From: Lentzea nigeriaca | Lineage (GTDB): Bacteria > Actinomycetota > Actinomycetes > Mycobacteriales > Pseudonocardiaceae | DNA: 64,000 nucleotides | NCBI RefSeq assembly: GCF_016907955.1 | Contig: NZ_JAFBCX010000002.1 | Location: 620,001-684,000 of the forward strand | Direction: 5' to 3' | Part shown: positions 9,204 through 17,824 of the stretch, one piece after another | How positions within the stretch are numbered: the stretch's first letter is position 1 | Layout of the letters: each line of letters begins with the position of its first letter | Position numbers and translations under genes: made by a program | Notes under the pieces: generated by a model | What the model was told of the DNA's origin: nothing | The model's database searches: none | The model's input: only the letters and a program-made list of their open reading frames with translations

Positions 9204-9962
9204 GTGTCCCGGCAGCTGACGGCTCACCTGCCGCGGTCGGCGCGCGTCCTGGACGTGGGGTGCGGTCAGGGCACCCAGGTGCTGCGGCTCGCGAGGGCCG
9301 GCCACCACGTGACCGGCCTGGACTCCTCACCGGCGTTGCTGGACGACCTCGGGCGTGCCCTCGACGCCGAGCCGGACGACGTCAGGGCGCGGGTGCGGGT
9401 GGTCCAGGACGACGCGCGGAACCTGGCTTCGTTCGCCGAGAGCTTCGACGTGGTGCTGTGCCACGGAGTCCTGATGTACTTCGCCGATCCGGAGCCGTTG
9501 CTGGACGACCTGGTCCGGCTGGTCGCACCGGACGGCGTGCTCTCGTTGCTGGTCCGCAACGGCGACGCTCTGGCGATGCGGCCGGGTCTGCGCGGCGACT
9601 GGGCCGCGGCGCGGCAGGCGTTCGAGAGCGAGTCCTACGACAACCGCATCGGCGTGACAGCCCGCGCCGACCGCCTCGACGACCTGACCGCCTCGCTGGC
9701 CGACCGGCGGATGCGGGTGCGGGCCTGGTACGGCGTGCGGGTGTTCACCGACACCGCGGCCGACGAAGCGGCGGTGCCCGGCGAACCCGAACTCCAGGCG
9801 CTGCTGGCGTGCGAGGAACGCGCCGGCGCGACCGACCCGTATCGCCGGGTGGCCGCGCTGACGCACGTGATCGCCGGTCAGGCGCCCAGCACCCGAGCGA
9901 GCAGCGCGGGATCGACGTTGCCACCCGACACGATCGCCACCCCGGATCCCAACTTCGCCTGA
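9204..9962 (+). CDS. Class I SAM-dependent methyltransferase
   Basis: Methyltransferase of 252 residues from GTG 9204. Motif I is VLDVGCGQGTQ (residues ~14-25), followed by a GLDSSPALL acidic loop and VVLCHGVLMYF as motif IV. The acceptor substrate is unknown. The reading frame stays open upstream to at least 9129 and encodes a tract (RLGTLRQVVRQEL) that resembles the normal N-terminus of this family, but it contains no ATG, GTG or TTG. Translation may therefore begin at a non-standard codon near 9126-9177, just after the MFS stop. Its 3' end overlaps the convergent dehydratase gene by 85 bp. Confidence 0.75.
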   Translation: MSRQLTAHLPRSARVLDVGCGQGTQVLRLARAGHHVTGLDSSPALLDDLGRALDAEPDDVRARVRVVQDDARNLASFAESFDVVLCHGVLMYFADPEPLLDDLVRLVAPDGVLSLLVRNGDALAMRPGLRGDWAAARQAFESESYDNRIGVTARADRLDDLTASLADRRMRVRAWYGVRVFTDTAADEAAVPGEPELQALLACEERAGATDPYRRVAALTHVIAGQAPSTRASSAGSTLPPDTIATPDPNFA

Positions 9963-10783
9963 GCCGCAACGGAAACGGCTCCGCTGGGTTCCGCCACGAG
10001 CCGCGCGCGCCTCGCCAGATCGGCCACCGCCGCCAGGATCTCGTCCTCCGTCACGGTGATCACGTCGTCCACGAGCTTGCTGATGTGCTCCCATGTCAAC
10101 GTCGACGGCTCGTCCCGCAGCGCGTCGGCAACCGTCCGGGCTCGGTCTACGGGATCCCAGCGCACCAACTCGCCTGCGCGGAGCGAGTCGGCGACGTCGG
10201 CCGCCAGCGCGGGTTCCGCGCCGATCACGCGGACGTCCGGGCGCAGCGCCTTGACCGCGGTCGCCACGCCGGAGATCAGGCCGCCACCGGACATCGGTAC
10301 CACGACGGCGTCGACGGACGGCAGGTCCTCCAGGATCTCCAGGCCGATGGTGCCCTGGCCCGCGATCACGTCCGGGTGGTCGAACGGCGGGATCAGCGCC
10401 GCGCCGCGCTCGGCGACCAAGGCCTCGGCCCGCTCCACGCGTTCGGTGATGCCGACGATGAAGACCTCGGCACCCAGCGCACGGGTCGCCTCGATCTTCA
10501 CCGCCGGGGTGTTGGACGGCATCACGATCGCGGCGGGCACGCCGTGCAGGCGCGCCGCGTAGGCCACGGCCTGGGCGTGGTTGCCGCTGGAGTAGGCGAC
10601 GACACCGCGCGAGCGGTTTTCCAGGCGTGCCAGCGCGTTCAGCGCGCCGCGGAGCTTGAAGGCACCGATCGGCTGCAACGACTCCGGCTTGAGCCAGCAG
10701 GATCCGAACGGCAGCAACGGTGTGCGGACCACGTGCGGTGCGATCACCGTTGCGGCCGAACGGATGTCGGAGAGGGAGATCAT
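9878..10783 (-). CDS. PLP-dependent serine/threonine dehydratase, copy 1
   Basis: Fold-type II PLP enzyme of 301 residues. The Schiff-base lysine lies in GAFKLRGALNAL, the phosphate-binding glycines in SGGGLISG, and SSGNHAQ binds the substrate carboxylate. No C-terminal ACT regulatory domain is present, so it resembles catabolic threonine dehydratase or serine racemase rather than biosynthetic IlvA. It starts at ATG 10783, overlapping the stop of its neighbour by 4 bp. The two are clear tandem paralogues. Confidence 0.8.
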   Translation of the reverse strand: MISLSDIRSAATVIAPHVVRTPLLPFGSCWLKPESLQPIGAFKLRGALNALARLENRSRGVVAYSSGNHAQAVAYAARLHGVPAAIVMPSNTPAVKIEATRALGAEVFIVGITERVERAEALVAERGAALIPPFDHPDVIAGQGTIGLEILEDLPSVDAVVVPMSGGGLISGVATAVKALRPDVRVIGAEPALAADVADSLRAGELVRWDPVDRARTVADALRDEPSTLTWEHISKLVDDVITVTEDEILAAVADLARRARLVAEPSGAVSVAAQAKLGSGVAIVSGGNVDPALLARVLGA

Positions 10784-11709
10784 CCGAGGATCGACGCGAA
10801 CAGCGCGGGCTCGATGTTGCCGCCCGACACGACGGCGACGGTCGGGCCGGCGGGCAGCGAGCGGTTCAGGTAGGCGGCGACGGGGACCGCGCCGCTCGGC
10901 TCGGCCACGACTCGCGTGCGGCGGGCGATTTCCCTTACCGCAGAGCGGATTTCGTCCTCGGTCACAGTGATGATGTCGTCGACGTGCTCGCGGATGTGCG
11001 CGAAGGTCAGTTCGGACGGTTCGGCGCGCAGGCCGTCGGCGATGGTGCGGGCACGGTCGTGCGCGTCCCAGCGAACCAGGGAGCCCGCGGCGAACGAGGC
11101 TGCGGCGTCGGCGGCCAGTTCCGGTTCGACGCCGATGACGCGGACGTTGGGACGCAAGGACTTCACGGCCGTGGCGACGCCGGAGATCAGGCCGCCGCCG
11201 CTCACCGGTACGAGGACCGTCGCGACGTCGGGCAGGTCGGCGCAGATCTCCAGGCCGATGGTGCCCTGTCCCGCGATCACGTCCGGGTGGTCGAACGGCG
11301 GGATCAGCGTGGCGCCGCGCTCCTCGACCAGTTCGTAGGCGCGCGATTCGCGTTCGGTGATGCCGACGACGAAGACCTCGGCGCCCCATGCGAGCGTGGC
11401 GTCGATCTTCAGCTGCGGGGTGTTCGACGGGACGACGATCGCAGCGGGCATGCCCAGAAGCTTGGCGGCGTAAGCGACTGCTTGCGCGTGGTTACCGCTC
11501 GAATACGCCACGACACCACGTGCGCGATCTTCGGAAGGTATGCGCGACAACGCGTTCACGGCGCCGCGTTGCTTGAAAGCTCCGATCGGTTGCAGGCACT
11601 CGGGTTTGATCCACAGCGACGAGTCGAACGACAGCAACGGCGTGTGGACGACGTGCGGGGCGATCGCCGCGGCGGCCGCGTGAATGTCTTCGAGAGTCAC
11701 CAGGCGCAT
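10780..11709 (-). CDS. PLP-dependent serine/threonine dehydratase, copy 2
   Basis: 309-residue paralogue of the next gene, with the same motifs (GAFKQRGAVNAL, SSGNHAQAVAYAAK, SGGGLISGVATAVK). It is the promoter-proximal member of the pair. ATG 11709 is used here; a GTG at 11724 would add five residues. The product is likely 2-oxobutyrate or pyruvate plus ammonia, or a racemised serine. Two diverging copies in one coupled operon suggest different substrate preference, which cannot be read from the sequence. Confidence 0.8.
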   Translation of the reverse strand: MRLVTLEDIHAAAAAIAPHVVHTPLLSFDSSLWIKPECLQPIGAFKQRGAVNALSRIPSEDRARGVVAYSSGNHAQAVAYAAKLLGMPAAIVVPSNTPQLKIDATLAWGAEVFVVGITERESRAYELVEERGATLIPPFDHPDVIAGQGTIGLEICADLPDVATVLVPVSGGGLISGVATAVKSLRPNVRVIGVEPELAADAAASFAAGSLVRWDAHDRARTIADGLRAEPSELTFAHIREHVDDIITVTEDEIRSAVREIARRTRVVAEPSGAVPVAAYLNRSLPAGPTVAVVSGGNIEPALFASILG

Positions 11710-11772
11710 GTGTTGATGATGCACGTCACCGGCGCACAACCGGTGAACTGTGCGCGACGTCCCACAAGTGTC

Positions 11773-12273
11773 ATGGCTGAGAAGGAGAAGATCACCCCCG
11801 TCAAGCTCGTCGCGAGTGTGCTCGCCGCCGTCACCGCGGCCGTGCTGAGCCTTCGCCTCAACGTCGTCGGCACCATCATCGGCGCGGTCCTCGCGAGTGT
11901 GGTGACCACGGTGGGCGCCGTCCTCTATCAACGGTCGATGGAACGCGAGAAGCGTTGGCAGGTCATCGCGGTCGGCGGCCTGCTCGCCTTCGTGGTGACC
12001 GTCCTCACCGTCACGAGCGTTCAGCTCGTCACCGGCAAACCCACATCGGCGGATCCCGCGAAACCCACCACGAGTACGAGCACGAGCACTCACACCGAGA
12101 CCCACATCGTCACGACGAGGACCGAAACGATCACCGTGACGGCCCCTCCGAGCACGTCCGGTCAGTCGCCCACCGAAAGCACCACTACGACCGGACCGTC
12201 GACGACGTCGACAGGATCCCGACAGCCGACCGACAGCTCGACGCCGCCGTCAACTGTCGACCCCATTCGGTGA
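11773..12273 (+). CDS. Small membrane protein with Ser/Thr-rich tail
   Basis: I do not recognise the family. The 166-residue protein starts at ATG 11773 (MAEKEKITPVK), has two hydrophobic helices (about residues 13-50 as a hairpin and 58-78), and ends in about 80 residues rich in Thr and Ser that should lie outside the cell. No ribosome site is evident and the gene stands alone, divergent from the dehydratase pair. It may be a cell-envelope spacer protein. Confidence concerns its coding status, not its role. Confidence 0.55.
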   Translation: MAEKEKITPVKLVASVLAAVTAAVLSLRLNVVGTIIGAVLASVVTTVGAVLYQRSMEREKRWQVIAVGGLLAFVVTVLTVTSVQLVTGKPTSADPAKPTTSTSTSTHTETHIVTTRTETITVTAPPSTSGQSPTESTTTTGPSTTSTGSRQPTDSSTPPSTVDPIR

Positions 12274-12632
12274 TCACGTCACTACATTGAGCGATAGTTA
12301 ACTGTCAATTGCTACGCACCGCAGTTGATCTGTCGTGAGCTGTGACACACTTCGTCCACGGTCGAGGCGAGGCGTCATAGGTAACAGCCCTGTAACGTCA
12401 CTCGAACGGGCGAAGGATTCGGTCCTGAAGAGACCGGGAGGAGGGCGGATGAGGCTCGTGGCGAGACCACTTGAGCGCGGCGCCCTCGCAAGACACGAGG
12501 AAGAGCTGGGGATTGGAGAGGTGGGGCGACCCCTGCCGCCGCCCCACCACCCGTCCCCCTAGAGCCCCCGAGAGAGGTCCCTGCAACCGATCTCTCGGGT
12601 TCCCCTGCACCCGAAAGTGAGGGAGACGTCTG
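12274..12632 (+). promoter_or_regulatory. Leader region of the S1 protease gene
   Basis: 359 bp without a convincing gene. It begins with an AT-rich patch containing AGTTAACT (near 12296-12303). Near the gene it holds a 9-bp perfect stem CCCGAGAGA (12567-12575) / TCTCTCGGG (12591-12599) with a 15-nt loop, ending 33 nt before the protease start, followed by a GAGGGAG ribosome site. The hairpin could influence mRNA stability or translation. No T-run follows, so it is not an obvious terminator. Confidence 0.45.
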
Positions 12633-13784
12633 ATGAACCGCACGAGTGCGGCCCGTATAACCGGTGCCGTTTTGCTCGCCACCGGAGTCGTGACTGCTCT
12701 CAGCGTACCGGCGTTTGGCGCCCCTGCCGCACCAGTCGCCCCAACCGGTTCCGACACGGAGAGCTACCCGGCCGAATTGCTCCAAGCGGTCCAACGTGAT
12801 TTGGGCCTGAACGCTGAGCAGGCCCGCGTCCGGTTGGCCAGTGACCAGAGGTCGAGCGAACTCGCCGAGCAGGCGAAGGCCTCGCTGGGCGACGCGTTCG
12901 GCGGAGCGTGGATCGACCAGGCGAGCGGCAAGCTGAACGTCGCCGTGACCAGGTCGGGACTCTCCGTGAGCGGTGCCGACGTCCAGGTCGTCCAGAACTC
13001 GCTCACCCAGCTCAACGGCACCAAGTCGGTGCTCGACCTCATGAGCGCTCCTGCCGCGATCACCAGCTGGCGTGTGGACGAGAAGTCCAACAGCGTCGTG
13101 ATCGAGGTCGACAAGAGCAGCCGGGACGCCGCGGCGGAGCAGTTCATCGCCACCGCGAAGTCCATCGGCTCGGCCGTCACGGTCGAAGAGGTGACCGAGA
13201 GCCCGACCCCGCTGTACGACCTGCGCGGCGGTGACGCCATCTACATGGGCGGCGGCCGCTGCTCGCTCGGCTTCTCCGTCCAGGGCGGCTTCGTGACCGC
13301 CGGCCACTGCGGTACCGCCGGCACGGCCGTCTCCGGCTACAACCGCGTCGCGGCCGGCACCTTCGCCGCCTCGACGTTCCCCGGCAACGACTACTCGTGG
13401 GTTCGCACCAACGCGAACTGGACCCCGCGGCCGTGGGTCAACCGCTACGGCGGCGCCAACGTGATCGTCAAGGGCTCCTCCGAGGCCGCTGTCGGCGCGC
13501 AGATCTGCCGCTCGGGCTCGACCACCGGCTGGCACTGCGGCAGCGTCCAGGCCAAGAACCAGACGGTGAACTACCCGCAGGGCACCGTGCGCGGCCTGAC
13601 CCGCACCAACGTCTGCGCGGAGCCCGGCGACTCCGGAGGCTCGTGGGTGGCGGGCTCCGGCTGGGGCCAGGCCCAGGGTGTGACGTCCGGCGGTTCCGGC
13701 AACTGCTCCTCCGGCGGCACGACGTACTTCCAGCCGGTCAACCCGATCCTGTCGCGCTACGGCCTGCGCCTGGTGACGGGCTGA
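12633..13784 (+). CDS. Secreted S1 serine protease with pro-domain (streptogrisin/alpha-lytic type)
   Basis: Secreted chymotrypsin-fold protease of 383 residues. A signal peptide of about 29 residues (cleavage near AFGA) is followed by an alpha-lytic-type folding pro-domain (about 35-195), then the mature enzyme starting around YDLRGGDAIY. The triad is visible: His in TAGHC, Asp in GNDYSW, Ser in GDSGGS. Paired cysteines (CRSG...WHCG; NVCAEPGD...GNC) fit disulfides. ATG 12633 has a GAGGGAG site upstream. A strong hairpin terminator for this gene lies inside the convergent dioxygenase gene. Confidence 0.88.
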   Translation: MNRTSAARITGAVLLATGVVTALSVPAFGAPAAPVAPTGSDTESYPAELLQAVQRDLGLNAEQARVRLASDQRSSELAEQAKASLGDAFGGAWIDQASGKLNVAVTRSGLSVSGADVQVVQNSLTQLNGTKSVLDLMSAPAAITSWRVDEKSNSVVIEVDKSSRDAAAEQFIATAKSIGSAVTVEEVTESPTPLYDLRGGDAIYMGGGRCSLGFSVQGGFVTAGHCGTAGTAVSGYNRVAAGTFAASTFPGNDYSWVRTNANWTPRPWVNRYGGANVIVKGSSEAAVGAQICRSGSTTGWHCGSVQAKNQTVNYPQGTVRGLTRTNVCAEPGDSGGSWVAGSGWGQAQGVTSGGSGNCSSGGTTYFQPVNPILSRYGLRLVTG

Positions 13785-13791
13785 TAGTCGC

Positions 13792-14553
13792 CTAACTGAA
13801 CTGCACGGATCGTTTCGAGAGCCCGTACCAGAAGCCTTCGACGCTGGTACGGGCTTTCTCGTCGCTCGCCGCGCCGAGAGCCACGAACAGCGGTGCGAAG
13901 TGCTCGGTCCGCGGGTGTGCGATCCCGGCGGCCGGAGCCTTCTGCTGGAAGTCCAGCAACGCGTCCACGTCGCCGGCGGCCAGCTGCTGGTGCGCCCAGT
14001 CGTCGAACTCCCTCGACCACGACGGCGGCTCGTAGTCCGTGCCCTGGTCGAAGCGCACGCAGCTCAGGTTGTGCGTCATGAACCCGCTGCCGACGATCAG
14101 GACGTTCTGGTCCCGCAACGGCGCGAGCTTGCGGCCGATCTCGTGCAGCTCGCGCGGGTCGAGAGTGGGCATCGACAGCTGCAGCACCGGCACGTCGGCC
14201 TCGGGGAACATCTCCTTCAACGGCACGTAGGCGCCGTGGTCGAGGCCGCGCTCGGCGTCCTGCTCGACGTGCCCGCCGAGGAGCTTGCGGACGTCGTCGG
14301 CGAGCTCGGGCGCACCCGGCGCCTCGTACGTGACCTCGTAGTACCGCTGCGGGAAACCCCAGAAGTCGTAGACCAGCGGCACGGTCGTCGTCGCGCCGAT
14401 CGTCGTCGGCGCCTCCTCCCAGTGCGCGGAGACCATGAGCACGGCCTCCGGGCGCGGGAGGGTGGCGGACCAGTCCTTCAGCTCGCTGGTCCACGTCTCG
14501 TCGTCAGCCAGCGGGGGTGCCCCGTGGCTCAGGTACAGCACAGGTGCGCTCAC
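13792..14553 (-). CDS. LigB-type extradiol ring-cleavage dioxygenase (DODA/YgiD-like)
   Basis: Class III extradiol dioxygenase of 253 residues, related to 4,5-DOPA dioxygenase and E. coli YgiD. The metal-site histidines are seen in YLSHGAP (about residue 10), VSAHWE (about 44) and NLSCVRF/HPRTEHF further on. It starts at GTG 14553 with a -10 hexamer 7 nt before it, suggesting a leaderless message. The last ~60 bases of coding lie within a 12-bp inverted repeat that serves as terminator for the convergent protease. Its natural substrate is unknown. Confidence 0.8.
   Translation of the reverse strand: MSAPVLYLSHGAPPLADDETWTSELKDWSATLPRPEAVLMVSAHWEEAPTTIGATTTVPLVYDFWGFPQRYYEVTYEAPGAPELADDVRKLLGGHVEQDAERGLDHGAYVPLKEMFPEADVPVLQLSMPTLDPRELHEIGRKLAPLRDQNVLIVGSGFMTHNLSCVRFDQGTDYEPPSWSREFDDWAHQQLAAGDVDALLDFQQKAPAAGIAHPRTEHFAPLFVALGAASDEKARTSVEGFWYGLSKRSVQFS
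13820..13860 (+). terminator. Terminator of S1 protease inside dioxygenase coding
   Basis: AGCCCGTACCAG (13820-13831) pairs perfectly with CTGGTACGGGCT (13844-13855), loop 12 nt, followed by TTTCTC. It lies 36 bp past the protease stop, within the 3' coding part of the opposite-strand gene. Confidence 0.7.
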
Positions 14554-14560
14554 GTCATCG

Positions 14561-14566
14561 AGCGTA
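14561..14566 (-). promoter_or_regulatory. -10 hexamer of dioxygenase gene (leaderless)
   Basis: TACGCT on the minus strand ends 7 nt before the GTG start, the spacing that places the transcription start at the start codon. Confidence 0.45.
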
Positions 14567-14573
14567 CGCCGGT

Positions 14574-14611
14574 TTGTTCAAATTTCAACGACTAAGTTCG
14601 GTTTTGAACAA
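14574..14611. repeat. Inverted repeat TTGTTCAAA / TTTGAACAA at thiE end
   Basis: TTGTTCAAA (14574-14582) and TTTGAACAA (14603-14611) form a 9-bp stem around a 20-nt loop, spanning the thiE stop codon. It may be the thiE terminator. Its arm shares the TTGTTCAA core with the palindromes in the MFS and thiO genes. Confidence 0.5.
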
Positions 14612-15226
14612 CTCGGCCGCCTTGCGCGGGTCCTCGGCCTCGGTGATGGCCCGCACGACGACGACTCGCGTCGCTCCCGCGGCCTTGACCTCGTGGAGGT
14701 TCTCCAAGTCGATGCCGCCGATCGCGAACCACGGCCGCCGCATGCCCCTGGTGGACCGCACGAGGTCGAGACCCGGCGCGGCACGTCCGGGCTTGGTCGG
14801 CGTCGGCCAGCACGGGCCGGCGCAGAAGTAGTCCACGCCGTGCTGGGTCGCCGCGGCCCGCATCTGGTCGATGTCGTGCGTGGAGCGGCCGATCACGGGG
14901 TGCTCGCCGATGATGTGGCGCGCGCATGAGACCGGCAGGTCGTCCTGGCCGAGGTGCAGCACGTCCGCCCGCACCGCGTACGCGATGTCCGCTCGGTCGT
15001 TGACGGCGAGGAGCTTGCCGTGGCTGTCGCAGGCCTCGGCGAGGATCTCCAGCGCCGCGATCTCCTGCTTCGCCTCGAGTGACTTGTCCCGCAACTGGAT
15101 GATGTCGACGCCGCCCGCGAGGGCCGCGTCCGCGAACTCGGCCAGATCAGGCCGGTTCGGCGTGCAGAGGTAGAGCGTCGCGTCGGCGAGTCGTTGCCTG
15201 ATCAGGTTTCCGTCGAGTCCTGGCAC
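14585..15226 (-). CDS. thiE: Thiamine-phosphate synthase
   Basis: Joins hydroxymethylpyrimidine diphosphate with thiazole phosphate to give thiamine monophosphate. The 213-residue TIM barrel shows the family signatures IIQLRDKS near residue 43, [10 protein letters not shown] near 73, HLGQDDLPV near 91, GRSTHD and IGGID. It is an ordinary length for the family. The start is GTG 15226, 6 nt after a TACCGT hexamer, pointing to a leaderless transcript. It is divergent from thiO-thiS-thiG and lies outside their riboswitch. In M. tuberculosis the same divergent order is Rv0414c-Rv0417. Confidence 0.92.
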   Translation of the reverse strand: MPGLDGNLIRQRLADATLYLCTPNRPDLAEFADAALAGGVDIIQLRDKSLEAKQEIAALEILAEACDSHGKLLAVNDRADIAYAVRADVLHLGQDDLPVSCARHIIGEHPVIGRSTHDIDQMRAAATQHGVDYFCAGPCWPTPTKPGRAAPGLDLVRSTRGMRRPWFAIGGIDLENLHEVKAAGATRVVVVRAITEAEDPRKAAELFKTELSR

Positions 15227-15232
15227 GCTCGC

Positions 15233-15249
15233 ACGGTAACCGTTATGTT
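15233..15249. promoter_or_regulatory. Head-to-head thiE and thiO promoters
   Basis: Minus-strand -10 TACCGT (15233-15238) for leaderless thiE and plus-strand -10 TATGTT (15244-15249), whose start site would fall at about 15256, just before the TPP riboswitch. The two hexamers are only 5 bp apart, so the polymerases should exclude each other. Confidence 0.5.
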
Positions 15250-15256
15250 GGTGTCG

Positions 15257-15349
15257 GTCCGCACGGGAGCCTGGAGATCACCGGGCTGAGAGGGAGCGTG
15301 GTTCGCTCCGACCGTCGAACCTGATCCGGGTCATGCCGGCGCAGGGAGC
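15257..15349 (+). ncRNA. TPP riboswitch (THI element) of thiOSG
   Basis: Carries the conserved thiamine pyrophosphate aptamer blocks: GGGAGCC near 15264, GGGCTGAGAGGG near 15283, ACCTGATCCGGGTCATGCC near 15319 and GCAGGGAGC at the 3' side. The last block doubles as the ribosome-binding region of thiO, so ligand binding should hide it and reduce translation. Confidence 0.95.
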
Positions 15350-16341
15350 GTGAATGCCTTGAGCAGTGTGCAAGTGGCCGTCGTGGGTGGCGGCGTCATC
15401 GGCCTGTCCGTGGCGTGGGCCGCGGCACGTGCCGGGTTCTCGGTGTCGGTGCACGATCTCGGATCGCCGCACGCCGGGTCGCGGGTGGCGGGCGGCATGC
15501 TCGCCCCGGTGGCTGAGGCGTGGCACGGCGAGGAAACCGTTACGGCGCAAGGCGTCGAGGCGTTGTCGCGGTGGCCGGACTTCGCTGCGGCGCTCGGTGT
15601 TGAATTGTTCAACAAAGGGACGATCACCGTCGGGACGTCACCCGGCGATCTGGCTGACCTGCGTAGAATCGTCGGATTGTTCAACAATTCCGAGGTAGAA
15701 TTGTTGAACAATCGAGCGATCCGCCAACTCGAGCCCTCGCTCGGCCCGGCGGTGCGCGGCGGGATGTTCGTCCCTGGCGACCTGGCGGTGGACAACCGCC
15801 AACTGCTTTCCGCACTGCGAAAGGCTTGCGTCGAAGCAGGTGTGACCTTCGACTCCACTGTGGACGGTCGGGTCGTGGTGATCGCCGCCGGAGCGTGGAG
15901 CGGCTCGCTGCACCCCGCGCTCAAAGACGTGATCCGCCCGGTGAAGGGCGAAATTCTCCGCCTCTCGTGGCGCCCCGGCACGTTGCCGCCGCCGACGCAC
16001 ACGATTCGCGGCTCGGTGTCCGGGCGGTCCGTGTACCTGGTGCCGCGAAAGGACGGTGTCGTCGTCGGCGCCACCCAGTACGAGGCGGGGTTCGACACCG
16101 ACGTGACCGTCGCCGGCGTGCGCGACCTGTTGCGGGACGCGGAAACCGTGCTGCCGGGCATCGCCGAGTACGCGCTCACCGAAGCCGCGGTCGGGTTCCG
16201 CGCGGGCAGCCCCGACAACGTACCGGTCGTGCGCTGGCTCGAACCCGGCGTGATCGCCGCGACCGGTCACCACCGCAACGGACTCCTGCTCGCCCCGCAC
16301 ACCGCTGCGCTCGTGGTCGAGCTGCTCAAGGGAGGAAGTTC

Positions 16342-16345
<4 letters not shown>
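15350..16345 (+). CDS. thiO: FAD-dependent glycine oxidase
   Basis: Oxidises glycine to the imine used in thiazole assembly. The 331-residue protein has an N-terminal Rossmann motif VAVVGGGVIGLSVAW binding FAD and the C-terminal D-amino-acid-oxidase fold ending in GHHRNGLLLAPHT. GTG 15350 abuts the riboswitch; TTG 15359 has better spacing to the GGGAG at 15344-15348 and may be the true start. The frame contains three ATTGTTSAACA palindromes (15604-15712) encoding the VELFNK, GLFNNS and VELLNN segments with rare codons. It overlaps thiS by 4 bp (GTGA). Confidence 0.88.
15604..15712. repeat. Three ATTGTTSAACAAT palindromes in thiO
   Basis: Copies at 15604-15616 (last base A instead of T), 15676-15688 and 15700-15712. 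The last shares flanking GTAGA and CGA with the MFS-gene copy at 8419-8431. All are in frame within thiO. Confidence 0.8.
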
Positions 16346-17299
<954 letters not shown>

Positions 17300-17374
17300 G
17301 TCGCTACCTTGGGTACTCACGTGTTGGGGGATGATTGAGAATTACCTGAAATCCGCCGAGGAGGACGACTAGCC

Positions 17375-17818
17375 GTGACGGCCCCCATTGACGCCGAGGT
17401 CGAGGACGCGACCGCGCGTCTGTACCTGGCGATCGGCCGACTGGCCCGGTTGCTGCGACGCACCGGTTCCCCCGGACTCGGCCCCGGCGCGGTCTCCGCG
17501 CTCGCCACGCTCGCGCGGTGCGGCCCCATGCGCCTCGGCGACCTGGCGACCAAGGAAGGCGTGGCGCCCCCGACGCTGTCCCGCATCGTCGCGGCCCTGG
17601 TGGAGGCCGGGTACGTGAAGCGGGAGCCCGACCCGCAGGACGGCCGCGCCTGGCTCGCCACCCCCACGCCCGAGGGCGAGACGATGGTCTCCGGTGTGCG
17701 GTCCGCGCGGGTGCGTGAGCTGCAGCGGCGGATCGAACAGCTCACGCCAGAGCATGTGGCGGCGCTCGTGAACGCGTTGGACGCGCTGGAGACCCTGGTC
17801 GGCGAAGAGTCCAAGTAG
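17375..17818 (+). CDS. MarR-family transcription regulator
   Basis: Winged-helix regulator of 147 residues. The DNA-binding segment is LGDLATKEGVAPPTLSRIVAALVEAGYV, followed by the basic wing DPQDGRAWLATPT. It starts at GTG 17375 after a GAGGAGG site. It is followed 6 bp later by the APH-like kinase, so the two probably form one transcript. Ligand and targets are unknown; autoregulation of this pair is the simplest guess. Confidence 0.85.
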   Translation: MTAPIDAEVEDATARLYLAIGRLARLLRRTGSPGLGPGAVSALATLARCGPMRLGDLATKEGVAPPTLSRIVAALVEAGYVKREPDPQDGRAWLATPTPEGETMVSGVRSARVRELQRRIEQLTPEHVAALVNALDALETLVGEESK

Positions 17819-17824
17819 CCCTGG

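Noticed and set aside
9130..9219. GTG 9130 as methyltransferase start
   Set aside because: It opens a different frame that ends at 9219 without any methyltransferase sequence.
12335..12562. 75-codon ORF upstream of the S1 protease
   Set aside because: No ribosome site, basic low-complexity product, and it lies in a region with leader-like hairpins.
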